Source: Pseudomonas gregormendelii (GTDB taxonomy: Bacteria; Pseudomonadota; Gammaproteobacteria; Pseudomonadales; Pseudomonadaceae). From it: a stretch of DNA of 64,000 nucleotides. Made by a program: the position numbers and the translations under genes. Positions 24,888 to 33,573 of this stretch are shown here, one piece after another. The first letter of the stretch is position 1. Each line of letters starts with the position of its first letter. Under the pieces are notes generated by a model. That model saw nothing but the letters and a program-made list of their open reading frames with translations, searched no databases and was not told the origin of the DNA. The DNA is taken from assembly GCF_017114825.1 (NCBI RefSeq), contig NZ_JADEVO010000030.1, positions 1 through 64,000 on the forward strand, in the 5' to 3' direction.

Positions 24888-25643
24888 ATGCTGAAACGCT
24901 TTCTTCTTGTCCTCGCCAGCGCAGCCGTATTGCTCTCCAACAATGTGCCTGCCGCAGAAAGTCACGCCACCGACCTGGTGCTGCTGACTGAAAACTTCCC
25001 GCCCTACAACATGGCGAAGAACGGCAAGAATTTCGCCCAGAACGAAAATATCAATGGCATCGCCACCGACATCGTTCGCGAGATGTTCAAGCGTGCTGAT
25101 ATCACCTACAGCCTGACGCTGCGTTTCCCCTGGGAGCGCGTGTATAAACTCGCCCTCGAAAAACCAGGCTACGGCGTGTTCGTGATGGCGCGACTGCCTG
25201 ATCGCGAAAATCTCTTCAAGTGGGTTGGCCCCATTGGTCCTGATGACTGGATCATGCTCGCCAAGGCAGACAGCAAGATCAGCCTGGAGACGCTGGAACA
25301 GGCCAGCCAATACCGGATCGGTGCCTACAAGGGCGATGCGATCGCCGAGACGCTGACCAAGCAGGGCCTAAAGCCGATCCTGGTGCTGCGCGATCAGGAT
25401 AACGCGAAGAAGCTGGTCAATGGCCAGATCGACCTGTGGGCCACGGGTGACCCGGCTGGGCGTTATCTGGCGCGTCAGGAGGGCGTGTACGGGCTCAAGA
25501 CGGTACTGCGGTTCAACAGTGCCGAGCTCTATCTGGCGTTGAACAAAGACGTTCCGGATACCACCGTTGCCAAACTGCAGGCCGCGCTGGATCAGTTGCG
25601 CAAGGAAGGCGTGGTAGGTGAGATCATGGCGAAGTATCTCTAG
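24888..25643 (+). CDS. Periplasmic substrate-binding protein (SBP_bac_3-like)
   Basis: 251 residues with a signal peptide (MLKRFLLVLASAAVLLSNNV, cleavage near PAAES). The mature part starts LVLLTENFPPYNM and has FPWERVYKLALEKPGYGVFV, the layout of the solute-binding proteins without an attached transporter (COG0834) that are common in Pseudomonas. It lies 77 bp after hisF on the same strand, but no permease or ATPase follows. It may act as a periplasmic amino acid or peptide sensor; the ligand is unknown. Confidence 0.82.
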   Translation: MLKRFLLVLASAAVLLSNNVPAAESHATDLVLLTENFPPYNMAKNGKNFAQNENINGIATDIVREMFKRADITYSLTLRFPWERVYKLALEKPGYGVFVMARLPDRENLFKWVGPIGPDDWIMLAKADSKISLETLEQASQYRIGAYKGDAIAETLTKQGLKPILVLRDQDNAKKLVNGQIDLWATGDPAGRYLARQEGVYGLKTVLRFNSAELYLALNKDVPDTTVAKLQAALDQLRKEGVVGEIMAKYL

Positions 25644-25650
25644 GTCAATC

Positions 25651-25777
25651 AAAAGATCGCAGCCTTCGGCAGCTCCTACACCGAACGCACTACCCTACAG
25701 GTGCTGCCGAACGCACCCACGTGTAGGAGCTGGCGAACGCCCCGACGTGTAGGAGCTGCCGAAGGCTGCGATCTTTT
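25651..25777. repeat. Long hairpin repeat (AAAAGATCGCAGCC family), copy 1
   Basis: Arms begin AAAAGATCGCAGCCTTCGGC and end with the exact reverse complement, including AGCTCCTACA / TGTAGGAGCT, giving an inverted repeat of about 30 bp per arm. The spacer contains an extra TGTAGGAGCT copy. It lies between converging genes, and the right arm carries the stop codon of the deacetylase gene. It could act as a bidirectional terminator (A-run and T-run at the ends). Confidence 0.9.
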
Positions 25778-26552
25778 AGCGGTACACGCCATCGTTGCCG
25801 TGAGCCGCCGTCGCGCGATTGCCGCGCACGCTGATCATTTGCTTGATGTCGATCCACTCAATCCCCTGAGCCTTGAGTTTCGGCAATTCCCGCTCCAATA
25901 CCGCCAGCGTCTGCGGATACGGATGCCCGATCATCACCGCCGAACCCTGCTTGCGCGCCAGGCTGATCGCCGTCTGTAGCTGGGTGAAAATCGCCGCTTC
26001 AGTGCGCTCATCGTCCAGAAACACATCCCGCGAAACGCTCGCCAACCCAATCTTCTGCGCCTCGGCCGCCGCAACCGTCTGCGCGCTGGTGCGGCTGTCG
26101 ACGAACAGCTTGTGCCGGCGCTGCAAGTGCGCCATCAACCAGGCCATGGCCGGTCGCTGAGCGGTCATGCGGCTGCCCATATGGTTGTTGATGCCGGCGG
26201 TATAAGGCACGACCTTGAGCGCCGCGTTGAGGCGTTTCTCAAGTTCTTCGATAGGCAGCTCGGGATGCCAGGCGAACGGGCCGGTGGCCGGGTCCATGGG
26301 CATGTGCAGGATCACTGTCTTGCCGGCGCGGTGTGCTTCACGGGCAAACTCGGTGGCGTGTGGCGTGTCGGGCATGATCGCCGCCGTCACGGGGCCGGGC
26401 AGGGCAAGCACTCGACGGTCCCGGGGCAGGTTCTGCCCCAGGTCGTCAATGATCAGGCTGATGTAGGCCTTATGCGCCGTGGTGGCGGCGGGCATCGCGT
26501 GAGCAACACCCGCCAGGCAGCACAACAGGGCGAGCAGCAACCGCACGCACAT
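25776..26552 (-). CDS. Divergent polysaccharide deacetylase family protein
   Basis: 258 residues with a signal peptide (LLLALLCCLAGVAHAMPAA). The core starts YISLIIDDLGQNLPRDRRVL and includes ILHMPMDPATGP, INNHMGSRMT and FLDDERT, the COG2861 (YibQ, DUF610) pattern of divergent NodB-fold proteins with conserved Asp/His residues. The product is periplasmic. It sits one base after ctpA's stop, in an order (envC-ctpA-yibQ) that is common in gammaproteobacteria and ties it to septal peptidoglycan maintenance; the reaction is not established. Confidence 0.9.
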   Translation of the reverse strand: MCVRLLLALLCCLAGVAHAMPAATTAHKAYISLIIDDLGQNLPRDRRVLALPGPVTAAIMPDTPHATEFAREAHRAGKTVILHMPMDPATGPFAWHPELPIEELEKRLNAALKVVPYTAGINNHMGSRMTAQRPAMAWLMAHLQRRHKLFVDSRTSAQTVAAAEAQKIGLASVSRDVFLDDERTEAAIFTQLQTAISLARKQGSAVMIGHPYPQTLAVLERELPKLKAQGIEWIDIKQMISVRGNRATAAHGNDGVYR

Positions 26553-26553
26553 C

Positions 26554-27873
26554 TCAGCGGCCAGAGGTGATGCTCAAACCTTTGAGCAGGCTGAGCGCCT
26601 GGGCCAGCTGGTAATCATCATCCTGCGGCATCGCCTTGGCTTTGCCGCCGGAGCCGGTCGGTTTGTCTTCGCCGCCATTGCCGTTGCCCAGGTGACCTTG
26701 CAGATCGGCTTCCTTGAAGTAGTCGCCGTCCTGCTCGCTGGTGATCTTCGCCTTGCGCACTTCGATGTCCGGGACGATGCCCTGGGCCTGGATCGAGCGG
26801 CCGTTCGGCGTGTAGTACAGCGCCGTGGTGATCTTCAGGGCGCGGTCGTTGTTCAGCGGCAGCACGGTTTGCACCGAGCCTTTGCCGAAACTGGTGGTGC
26901 CCATGATCACTGCACGTTTCTGATCCTGCAGGGCGCCGGCGACAATCTCCGAGGCCGAGGCGCTGCCGCCGTTGATCAGCACGACCATTGGCACGGCTTC
27001 GCTTTCATCCTTGCCAGTGGCGGAGAAGCGCAGCTCGGAGTTGGCGATGCGGCCCTTGGTGTAGACGATCAGGCCTTTGGTGATGAAGTGGTCGACCACT
27101 TCCACCGCCGATTGCAGTACGCCGCCCGGGTTGTTGCGCAGGTCGAGAATGACACCCTTGAGTTTCTTGCCGTTGTCCTTGCGCAGCTTGGCCAGGGCCT
27201 TGGAGACCTCTTCGCCGGTCTTGACCTGGAACTGGGTGATGCGGATGTAGCCGTAGCCCGACTCCAGCAGCTGTGCCTTGACGCTCTTCACTTGGATGAT
27301 GGCGCGGGACAGGGTCACGTCGAACGGCGTGCCGCCGTCGCGCACCAGGGTCAGGGTGATTTTCTGGCCGATTTTGCCGCGCATCTTGTCCACGGCTTCG
27401 GTCATGCTCTGGCCGCGAGTGGGCTGGCCGTTGATTTTGACGATGAAGTCGCCAGCCTGGATGCCGGCCTTCGACGCAGGGGTGTCATCGATCGGCGAAA
27501 CCACCTTGATGAAACCGTCCTCGGCGCCGACTTCGATACCCAGGCCGCCAAATTCGCCGCTGGTGCTTTCCTGCAGCTCGGCAAAATCTTCCGGGCCCAG
27601 GTAGGCGGAGTGCGGGTCAAGGTTGCTGAGCATGCCCTTGATGGCATTTTCCAGCAGGGTCTTGTCGTCAACAGGTTCGACATAGGCGGCCTTGATCCGG
27701 TCCATGACCTCGGCAAAGGTGCGCAACTCTTCCAGCGGCAAAGGCGCCTTGGTGGTCGCAGCAGTGCCCGCAGGCGCGACTACCGGGGCCGGTTGAGCGG
27801 CAAACGCCAGAGGCGCGCCGATCACCAGGGCGATCGTCAGGGCCAGCGAGGTAAGGCGGGACAGATGCAGCAT
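26554..27873 (-). CDS. ctpA: S41-family C-terminal processing protease
   Basis: 439 residues from the ATG at 27871-27873 (AGGAG 10 bp upstream), with a signal peptide (LALTIALVIGAPLAFA). A PDZ domain (about 105-190, LGIEVGAEDGFIKVVSPI) precedes the S41 core with the catalytic serine in NGGSASASE (301-309) and the lysine in TSFGKGSVQ (Lys331). The C-terminus has a low-complexity Gly/Lys stretch. In P. aeruginosa, CtpA with its lipoprotein adaptor degrades peptidoglycan cross-link hydrolases in the periplasm. Flanked by envC and the deacetylase gene. Confidence 0.93.
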   Translation of the reverse strand: MLHLSRLTSLALTIALVIGAPLAFAAQPAPVVAPAGTAATTKAPLPLEELRTFAEVMDRIKAAYVEPVDDKTLLENAIKGMLSNLDPHSAYLGPEDFAELQESTSGEFGGLGIEVGAEDGFIKVVSPIDDTPASKAGIQAGDFIVKINGQPTRGQSMTEAVDKMRGKIGQKITLTLVRDGGTPFDVTLSRAIIQVKSVKAQLLESGYGYIRITQFQVKTGEEVSKALAKLRKDNGKKLKGVILDLRNNPGGVLQSAVEVVDHFITKGLIVYTKGRIANSELRFSATGKDESEAVPMVVLINGGSASASEIVAGALQDQKRAVIMGTTSFGKGSVQTVLPLNNDRALKITTALYYTPNGRSIQAQGIVPDIEVRKAKITSEQDGDYFKEADLQGHLGNGNGGEDKPTGSGGKAKAMPQDDDYQLAQALSLLKGLSITSGR

Positions 27874-27904
27874 GTCGAACGAACTCCTGAAGTAGATGGC
27901 GTGC

Positions 27905-29200
27905 TTATCCTTGCGCGCGGCACCATTGCGCGGGATCACTCGGGTGACCCTGCTGACGAATAGCGAAATACAACGCCGGGGTGTCCTGCCCGCCACTGCT
28001 ACCGACAGTGGAAATGGACTCACCGGCTTTAACCACGTCACCTGCAGACTTCAACAGCGTCTGGTTGTGACCATAAAGACTCAGGAAACCGTTGCCGTGA
28101 TCCAGGATAACCAGCAGTCCGGCACCGCGCAGCCAATCGGCAAACACCACACGACCACCGTGCACGGCATGCACCTGGCTGCCGGCGGAAGCACTGATCA
28201 TTACGCCGTCCCACTTGGTTCGAGCGTCATCACCACGGGATTCGCCAAAGCGTGCCAGCAATCGACCATCAACAGGCCATGGAAGTTTTCCCCGAGTGGA
28301 AGCAAAAGCACCACCGAAGGTTTCGCCTGAGCTTGAGACCAGAGCGCCGGGTGTTGATTTGACCTGTTTGCGTGGGGCGTCAGTGTTGTCTTCTGCTGCT
28401 GCCTGGGCCTCACGTAAACGCTTTTTTTCGGCTTCCTGCTGGGCGATCAGCGCTTTTTGCCGCGCTTCTTCTGCCTCTCGGGCCTGACGGGCCAGGGTTT
28501 CTTCGATGGTTTTAAGGACTTTAGACAGGTCTGCCTGATCCTGCTCGCGTGCCGCCAGCTTCTGGTCGCGAGCCTTGACGTCGAGGTTGAGCTTGGCGAG
28601 CACTTGCTGGCGCTCCTGGCGAACCTTTTCGAGCTCGTCTCGCTGGCTGTCCAGGCTGCTTTTCTGCACCAGCAGTTGAGCCTGCTGCATGTCGATGTCT
28701 TTTTCGACATTGGCCAGTTGGCGCAAGGTTTCGTTGAAGTTTTTCAGCTGCTCCAGGCGGGCCTGGCTCAGGTAGTCGTAATAGGTGAGGGTGCGGGCGA
28801 ATCTTTCCGGGTTCTGCTGGTTAAGCAGCAGCTTGAGGTACTCCTGGCGCCCGTTCTGATAGGCCGCTCGGGCCTGGATGGCAATCAGTCGTTGCTGTTC
28901 AATGCGCGCGCTCTGGAGTTTTTTTTTCTCGGCATCGAGTCGCTGCAGCTCGGATTCGCTTTTCTTCAGCTCTTTTTGCAGGGCATCGACCTGCTTTTCG
29001 AGCTTGCCCATTTCCGTCTCGGTGCCTTTGAGGTCCTTTTGCACACCGGATTTTTCTTCCTGAAGCTTGCCCAGCAGTTTCTTCAGCTCGGCAATGTCCT
29101 GACGCGTGGCGTCCAACTGCTGTTGGGTTTGCGCGCGCTCGTCAGCGAAGGCCGGTTGGAGCAGGCAAGTCAGGGCAAGGGCTATCAGGACGCGAAGCAT
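27905..29200 (-). CDS. envC: Murein hydrolase activator EnvC (degenerate LytM)
   Basis: 431 residues from the ATG at 29198-29200, with a signal peptide (LIALALTCLLQPAFA). A long coiled coil spans about 22-245; the LytM domain is about 305-425. The LytM zinc residues are not all there: KWDGVMISA stands where a histidine is usual, and LYFAIRQQG replaces the second HxH, so it should be an amidase activator rather than a hydrolase, as E. coli EnvC is. Acts in the periplasm at the division site. It lies 31 bp upstream of ctpA on the same strand. Confidence 0.92.
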   Translation of the reverse strand: MLRVLIALALTCLLQPAFADERAQTQQQLDATRQDIAELKKLLGKLQEEKSGVQKDLKGTETEMGKLEKQVDALQKELKKSESELQRLDAEKKKLQSARIEQQRLIAIQARAAYQNGRQEYLKLLLNQQNPERFARTLTYYDYLSQARLEQLKNFNETLRQLANVEKDIDMQQAQLLVQKSSLDSQRDELEKVRQERQQVLAKLNLDVKARDQKLAAREQDQADLSKVLKTIEETLARQAREAEEARQKALIAQQEAEKKRLREAQAAAEDNTDAPRKQVKSTPGALVSSSGETFGGAFASTRGKLPWPVDGRLLARFGESRGDDARTKWDGVMISASAGSQVHAVHGGRVVFADWLRGAGLLVILDHGNGFLSLYGHNQTLLKSAGDVVKAGESISTVGSSGGQDTPALYFAIRQQGHPSDPAQWCRAQG

Positions 29201-29334
29201 AAAGGCGGGCGACACCAGGGAAAGGGACGGCCTAGTATGCCCGCCAAGCGCAGCAAAAAAAATGCCCAATTGGGGCTGTGTGATAACCGGGACAAGCAAC
29301 AGGCCAGATTCCATTGCGAAAACGCCATAAGCCA

Positions 29335-29425
29335 CTGTGGGAGCTGGCTTGCCGGCGATGGCGTCTGAACATTCAACATTGAGGTTGGTGTCAGATAGCT
29401 ATCGCTGGCAAGCCAGCTCCCACAG
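29335..29425. repeat. REP pair (GTGGGAGC type)
   Basis: CTGTGGGAGCTGGCTTGCCG on the left and GGCAAGCCAGCTCCCACAG on the right, inverted, about 40 bp apart, between envC and gpmI. Confidence 0.85.
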
Positions 29426-29451
29426 GGTTTTGCGGTGTTTGTGCGGGCGGA

Positions 29452-30981
29452 TTACACCAGGATCGAAGTACCGGTCATTTCGGCCGGTTTTTCCAGGCCC
29501 ATCAGCATCAACATGGTCGGCGCCACATCCGCCAGTACGCCACCATGGCGTACCTTGAAATCACGCTTGCCGACATAAATGAACGGTACCGGCTCGGTGG
29601 TGTGCGCCGTGTGAGCCTGGTGGGTTTCTTCGTCGGCCATTTTCTCGACGTTACCGTGGTCGGCGGTGATCAGCGCTTCGCCGCCGACTTTTTCCAGCGC
29701 GTCCACGATGCGCCCCACGCACAGGTCCAGGCACTCAACCGCCTTGACTGCTGCATCGAACACGCCGCTATGGCCGACCATGTCGCCGTTGGCGTAGTTG
29801 ACCACGATCACGTCATAACGCTGGTTTTCAATGGCCTCGACGATCCGGTCTGTGACTTCCGGTGCGCTCATCTCCGGCTGCAAGTCGTAGGTGGCGACTT
29901 TTGGCGACGGGATCAGGATGCGCTCTTCGCCCGGGAACGGTTCTTCGCGCCCGCCGGAAAAGAAGAAGGTCACGTGAGCGTATTTTTCGGTTTCGGCGAT
30001 GCGCAGCTGGGTCTTGCCGTTTTTCGCCAGGTAATCGCCCAGTACGTTGTCCAGGCTGCCTGCGGCGAAAGCCGATGGGGCAGGGATGCTGGCGGCATAT
30101 TGGGTCAGCATGACAAAACCGGACAGTTTCGGCTGGCGGGCGCGGGCAAATTCCTTGAAATCGTCCTCGACGAACACTCGGGTCAGTTCCCGGGCGCGGT
30201 CGGCGCGGAAGTTCATGAACACCACGGCATCGCCGTCTTCGACCTTGACCGGCTCACCGATGGAGGTGGCCTTGACGAATTCGTCGCTCTCGCCACGGTC
30301 GTAGGCGGCTTGCAGACCTTCCTGGGCGGTGGCGGCATTGAACTCGCCGTTGCCGTCGACGATCAGGTTGTAAGCCTGGGCTACGCGGTCCCAGCGATTG
30401 TCGCGGTCCATGGCGAAATAACGGCCGATGATGCTGGCGATGCGGCCTTTGCCGAGGGCCTGGAAGCTGGCATCGAGCAATTCGATCGACGACTGGGCAC
30501 TTTTCGGCGGGGTGTCGCGGCCGTCGAGGAAGGCATGCAGGTAGATTTTTTCTGCGCCGCGCTTGTAGGCCAGTTCCGCCATGGCCACCAGGTGGTCCTG
30601 GTGGCTGTGAACGCCGCCGTCAGACAGCAGGCCCATGAAGTGCACGGCTTTGCCGGCAGCAACGGCTTTATCCACGGCAGCGCAGATGGTCGGGTTTTCA
30701 AAGAACTCGCCGTCACGAATCGATTTGGTCACGCGAGTGAAGTCCTGATACACAACGCGGCCAGCACCCAGGTTCATGTGACCGACTTCGGAGTTGCCCA
30801 TCTGGCCATCCGGCAGGCCGACGTCCATGCCGCTGCCGGAGATCAGGCCATTGGGTACGGAGGCCGTCAGGCGGTCCAGCACAGGCTTCTTCGCGGCGAA
30901 TACGGCGTTGGATTCAGGGCTCTCACTGTGACCGAAGCCGTCGAGGATGATCAGGACCAAAGGTTTAGGCGTGGTAGTCAT
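29452..30981 (-). CDS. gpmI: 2,3-bisphosphoglycerate-independent phosphoglycerate mutase
   Basis: 509 residues from the ATG at 30979-30981; an ATG three codons earlier is also possible. It converts 3- to 2-phosphoglycerate in glycolysis using manganese. Catalytic serine is Ser64 in GQMGNSEVGH, first metal Asp14 in LIILDGFG, and later metal ligands lie in ADHGNVEKM and the DxxxH region. Length matches the family. Confidence 0.96.
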   Translation of the reverse strand: MTTTPKPLVLIILDGFGHSESPESNAVFAAKKPVLDRLTASVPNGLISGSGMDVGLPDGQMGNSEVGHMNLGAGRVVYQDFTRVTKSIRDGEFFENPTICAAVDKAVAAGKAVHFMGLLSDGGVHSHQDHLVAMAELAYKRGAEKIYLHAFLDGRDTPPKSAQSSIELLDASFQALGKGRIASIIGRYFAMDRDNRWDRVAQAYNLIVDGNGEFNAATAQEGLQAAYDRGESDEFVKATSIGEPVKVEDGDAVVFMNFRADRARELTRVFVEDDFKEFARARQPKLSGFVMLTQYAASIPAPSAFAAGSLDNVLGDYLAKNGKTQLRIAETEKYAHVTFFFSGGREEPFPGEERILIPSPKVATYDLQPEMSAPEVTDRIVEAIENQRYDVIVVNYANGDMVGHSGVFDAAVKAVECLDLCVGRIVDALEKVGGEALITADHGNVEKMADEETHQAHTAHTTEPVPFIYVGKRDFKVRHGGVLADVAPTMLMLMGLEKPAEMTGTSILV

Positions 30982-31072
30982 GGATTCCACTCGTGGCTGA
31001 GTTAAAAGAGGGCAATGGAAAAGGGAGTGGCAGTTTAAAGGTAAGTTCCTGCTGCGTCACCGCCGGACGGGG

Positions 31073-31101
31073 TTTGGCCCACCATAGTGGCTGTGTATAC
31101 T
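31073..31101 (+). promoter_or_regulatory. Putative sigma-70 promoter of rhodanese-grxC-secB
   Basis: TATACT (31096-31101) with TTTGGC (31073-31078) at 17-bp spacing, 34 bp upstream of the rhodanese start. Confidence 0.5.
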
Positions 31102-31134
31102 GGCCGACATTTTAACGCCCTGGAACCTCCTTCA

Positions 31135-31548
31135 ATGGTTGATCACCTGATTGCATTTGCCACCACTCACTATCTGCTTGTCGGTATCTTCGCCGTTCTG
31201 CTGGCTCTGCTGATCGCCCATGAAATGAAGGGCGGCGGTCGTAGCCTGAGCACCGGTGAACTGACCGGGCTGGTCAACAAGGACGCAGGCGTGGTGATCG
31301 ATATTCGTCCGGCCAAGGACTTCGCCGCCGGTCACATTGTCGGCGCGCTGAATATTCCTCACGACAAACTGACTGCTCGTGTCGGCGAACTGGAAAAGCA
31401 CAAGGCCAAGACCATCATCCTGGTCGACGCCATGGGTCAGACCGCTGGCACTCACGCCCGCGAACTGATGAAATCCGGCTTCACTGCCGCCAAGCTGTCC
31501 GGCGGGATCTCCAGCTGGAAAGGCGACAACCTGCCGCTGGTGAAGTGA
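31135..31548 (+). CDS. Membrane-anchored rhodanese-like protein lacking the catalytic Cys
   Basis: 137 residues from ATG 31135. One N-terminal membrane helix (YLLVGIFAVLLALLIAHE, 13-30), then a rhodanese fold: VVIDIRPAKDFAAGHIVGAL, and LSGGISSWK at the end. The position of the active-site loop reads ILVDAMGQTAG: Asp98 stands where the sulfur-accepting cysteine should be, so no sulfurtransferase activity is expected. Homologues of E. coli YibN occupy this gpmI-yibN-grxC-secB neighbourhood in many gammaproteobacteria. First gene of that three-gene unit. Confidence 0.9.
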   Translation: MVDHLIAFATTHYLLVGIFAVLLALLIAHEMKGGGRSLSTGELTGLVNKDAGVVIDIRPAKDFAAGHIVGALNIPHDKLTARVGELEKHKAKTIILVDAMGQTAGTHARELMKSGFTAAKLSGGISSWKGDNLPLVK

Positions 31549-31549
31549 T

Positions 31550-31804
31550 ATGAGCAACGTCGTCGTCTATTCCAGCGATTACTGCCCTTACTGCTCGCGA
31601 GCCAAGTACCTGCTCGAGAACAAAGGCGTGGCCTTCGAAGAGATCAAGGTCGATGGCAAGCCGCAGGTGCGCGCCGCCATGGCCCAGAAAGCCGGGCGGA
31701 CCTCCGTCCCGCAGATCTGGATCGGCGAGCGCCACATCGGTGGCTGTGATGATTTGTTTGCCCTTGAGCGCGCCGGCAAGCTCGACGCCCTGCTCAAGGC
31801 CTGA
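31550..31804 (+). CDS. grxC: Glutaredoxin 3
   Basis: 84 residues, dithiol active site CPYC at 12-15. Contains TSVPQIWIGERHIGGCDDL with the cis-proline loop and glutathione-binding residues. It is a cytosolic thiol-disulfide oxidoreductase using glutathione. Starts one base after the rhodanese stop. Confidence 0.95.
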   Translation: MSNVVVYSSDYCPYCSRAKYLLENKGVAFEEIKVDGKPQVRAAMAQKAGRTSVPQIWIGERHIGGCDDLFALERAGKLDALLKA

Positions 31805-31843
31805 CGCCTTCCCTATAAGACCCAAGATCAGAAAGGATCTGAG

Positions 31844-32335
31844 ATGACTGACCAACAGAACACTGCAGCTAGCGAAGAAGAAACCGCACCGCAATTCTCC
31901 TTGCAGCGCATCTATGTACGTGACTTGTCCTTCGAAGCCCCGAAAAGCCCGGCGATCTTCCGCCAGCAGTGGGAGCCGAGCGTCGGTCTTGATCTGAACA
32001 CCCGCCAGAAGGCCCTGGAAGGTGACTTCCACGAAGTCGTGCTGACCTTGTCGGTGACCGTGAAGAACGGTGAGAGCGGCGAAGTCGCCTTCATCGCTGA
32101 AGTGCAACAGGCCGGGATCTTCCTGATCAAGAACCTGGACGACGCTTCGATGAGCCACACCCTGGGTGCGTTCTGCCCGAACATCCTGTTCCCGTACGCT
32201 CGCGAAACCCTGGACAGCCTGGTAACCCGCGGCTCGTTCCCGGCCCTGATGCTGGCCCCGGTGAACTTCGATGCGCTGTACGCGCAAGAGCTGCAACGCA
32301 TGCAGGCAGCTGGCGAGACTCCGACGGTTCAATAA
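31844..32335 (+). CDS. secB: Protein-export chaperone SecB
   Basis: 163 residues. FSLQRIYVRDLSFEAPKSPA and FLIKNLDDASMSHTLGAFCP match SecB; the tetrameric chaperone holds unfolded precursors for SecA. GGATCTGAG upstream of the ATG supplies the ribosome-binding site, partly inside a short AGATC/GATCT inverted repeat (31826-31841). Confidence 0.97.
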   Translation: MTDQQNTAASEEETAPQFSLQRIYVRDLSFEAPKSPAIFRQQWEPSVGLDLNTRQKALEGDFHEVVLTLSVTVKNGESGEVAFIAEVQQAGIFLIKNLDDASMSHTLGAFCPNILFPYARETLDSLVTRGSFPALMLAPVNFDALYAQELQRMQAAGETPTVQ

Positions 32336-32350
32336 GCGGCGCTGCTGCAA

Positions 32351-32413
32351 ATCGCGGGCAAGCCCGCTCCCACAGGATTGAGCAAAACCTGTGGGAGCTG
32401 GCTTGCCCGCGAT
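32351..32413. repeat. REP pair (GTGGGAGC type)
   Basis: ATCGCGGGCAAGCCCGCTCC and GTGGGAGCTGGCTTGCCCGC facing each other with a spacer of about 15 bp, in the gap between converging secB and trmL. Confidence 0.88.
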
Positions 32414-32443
32414 TGTTTCTGTCAGGCGAAAATAATCTTCGGG

Positions 32444-32899
32444 TTACTTGAATCCGAGCTGGCGCCAGCCTTCGTACACGGCCACGGCCACGGTGTTCGA
32501 CAGGTTCAGGCTGCGGCAGCCTTCGCGCATCGGTAACCGAAGGCGTTGCTCGCCGGGCAGGGCGTCCAGCACCTCGGGCGGTAGGCCCCGGCTCTCCGGA
32601 CCGAACAGGAAGGCGTCGCCCTCGTCGAAGCTCGCATCATGGAACGGCCGCGAGCCCTTGGTGGTGAAGGCGAACAGGCGCGGGTGACCGAGGCTTTCCA
32701 GGCAGCTGGCGAGGTCGGCGTGACGTTGCAGGGTGGCATACTCGTGGTAGTCGAGGCCCGCCCTGCGCAGACGCTTGTCGTCCATCTCGAAGCCCAGCGG
32801 CTCGATCAAATGCAGGTGGCAGCCACTGTTGGCGCACAGCCTGATAACGTTGCCGGTATTCGGCGGAATTTCTGGTTGGAAGAGGATGACGTGAAACAT
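32444..32899 (-). CDS. trmL: tRNA (cytidine(34)-2'-O)-methyltransferase
   Basis: 151 residues from the ATG at 32897-32899. SPOUT-fold enzyme: FQPEIPPNTGNVIRLCANSG at the N-terminus, LFGPESRGLP and the trefoil-knot signature RSLNLSNTVAVAVYE at the C-terminus. It methylates the wobble ribose of leucine tRNAs. The preceding open frame is not coding. Its start codon overlaps, on the other strand, the start of the next gene. Confidence 0.93.
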   Translation of the reverse strand: MFHVILFQPEIPPNTGNVIRLCANSGCHLHLIEPLGFEMDDKRLRRAGLDYHEYATLQRHADLASCLESLGHPRLFAFTTKGSRPFHDASFDEGDAFLFGPESRGLPPEVLDALPGEQRLRLPMREGCRSLNLSNTVAVAVYEGWRQLGFK

Positions 32900-33338
32900 G
32901 CACGGCTCCGAAGATAAAGATGACCGGCATTCTACGCCGCCCGAGGATCGGCGTTCGAAACTATTCCCGCGCGTGATGGGTTCTTTGGCGATAGTCGGTG
33001 TCATGGTCGGGCTGATGATTGGCCGCCTGACCACACCCGACCCCAGTGAACTGCAGCAGGTCGAGGTGACGAGTGACGGATTGGTCGTGTGGTTCAGCAA
33101 CGAACCCAAGACCCATGGCGAGATCGTCGACGGCAGCCTTGCGCTGCTGTTCGCGGCCGAAGGCAAGGCGCAGAAAGGGCAGCTCAAGCTCAATGATAAA
33201 AGCGCGAACTGGCGAGTGCGTTTGAGTGATGGGGGATTGTTGCTGACCGTGGTGGCTGCCCGGCCACTGCTGGGCGAGTGGGCGGGTAGCGAGGTCGATG
33301 ACCGCTGGCGGCTGGAGATCCATCTCCGGGAGCAATAA
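32898..33338 (+). CDS. Small membrane-anchored protein, conserved next to ntrC
   Basis: 146 residues. A charged N-terminus (1-25), one membrane helix (VMGSLAIVGVMVGLMIGRL, 26-44), then a periplasmic-looking beta-rich part (VTSDGLVVWFSNEPKTHGEI, ...WRLEIHLREQ). I recognise no domain. The position matches PA5126 of PAO1. Its ATG (32898-32900) shares CATG with the trmL start on the opposite strand, so the promoters must lie inside each other's coding sequence. A shorter product from the ATG of residue 27 is possible but would start inside the membrane helix. Confidence 0.75.
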   Translation: MHGSEDKDDRHSTPPEDRRSKLFPRVMGSLAIVGVMVGLMIGRLTTPDPSELQQVEVTSDGLVVWFSNEPKTHGEIVDGSLALLFAAEGKAQKGQLKLNDKSANWRVRLSDGGLLLTVVAARPLLGEWAGSEVDDRWRLEIHLREQ

Positions 33339-33561
33339 AAGAGGGAATCCCCGGCCTGCCTGTACCAAGGTTCCCGAAACGGGACGGCTCGCGCATGACG
33401 ACGTGAGCCCGGTGTAAAGAAGGAACCCCTGACCTGCCTGTATCAAGGGCCCCAAAACTGGTTGGGCTCGTCGCTTGTGCGGTGTGAGCCCGGTGTAAAG
33501 AGGGGAATCCCCGGCCTGCCTGTACCAAGGTCCCCGAAACTGGGTAGTGAACTGATTCACT
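33337..33561 (-). ncRNA. nrsZ: NrsZ-like nitrogen-regulated sRNA with three repeat units
   Basis: About 225 nt, minus strand. Three copies of an ~80-nt unit are in tandem (starting on the plus strand near 33341, 33419 and 33501; periods 78 and 82 bp). Each holds ACAGGCAGG, a GGGGATTCCCC-type palindrome and CTTTACACC; a hairpin with arms GGGCTC / GAGCCC separates units 3 and 2. A sigma-54 promoter lies 13-27 bp upstream of the proposed 5' end and an NtrC-type site about 170 bp upstream. NrsZ of P. aeruginosa is an NtrC/sigma-54-dependent, processed sRNA of about this length in the ntrC-PA5126 gap with repeated structural motifs; position, promoter and repeats all agree. The 3' end (TCTTTT at 33342-33337) is inferred. 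No ORF here is credible. Confidence 0.75.
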
Positions 33562-33573
33562 GAATGGACTATT

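Noticed and set aside
33337..33545. CRISPR array
   Set aside because: Three units of ~80 bp that are repeated over their whole length, without unique spacers, and no cas genes; better explained as a repeat-containing sRNA.
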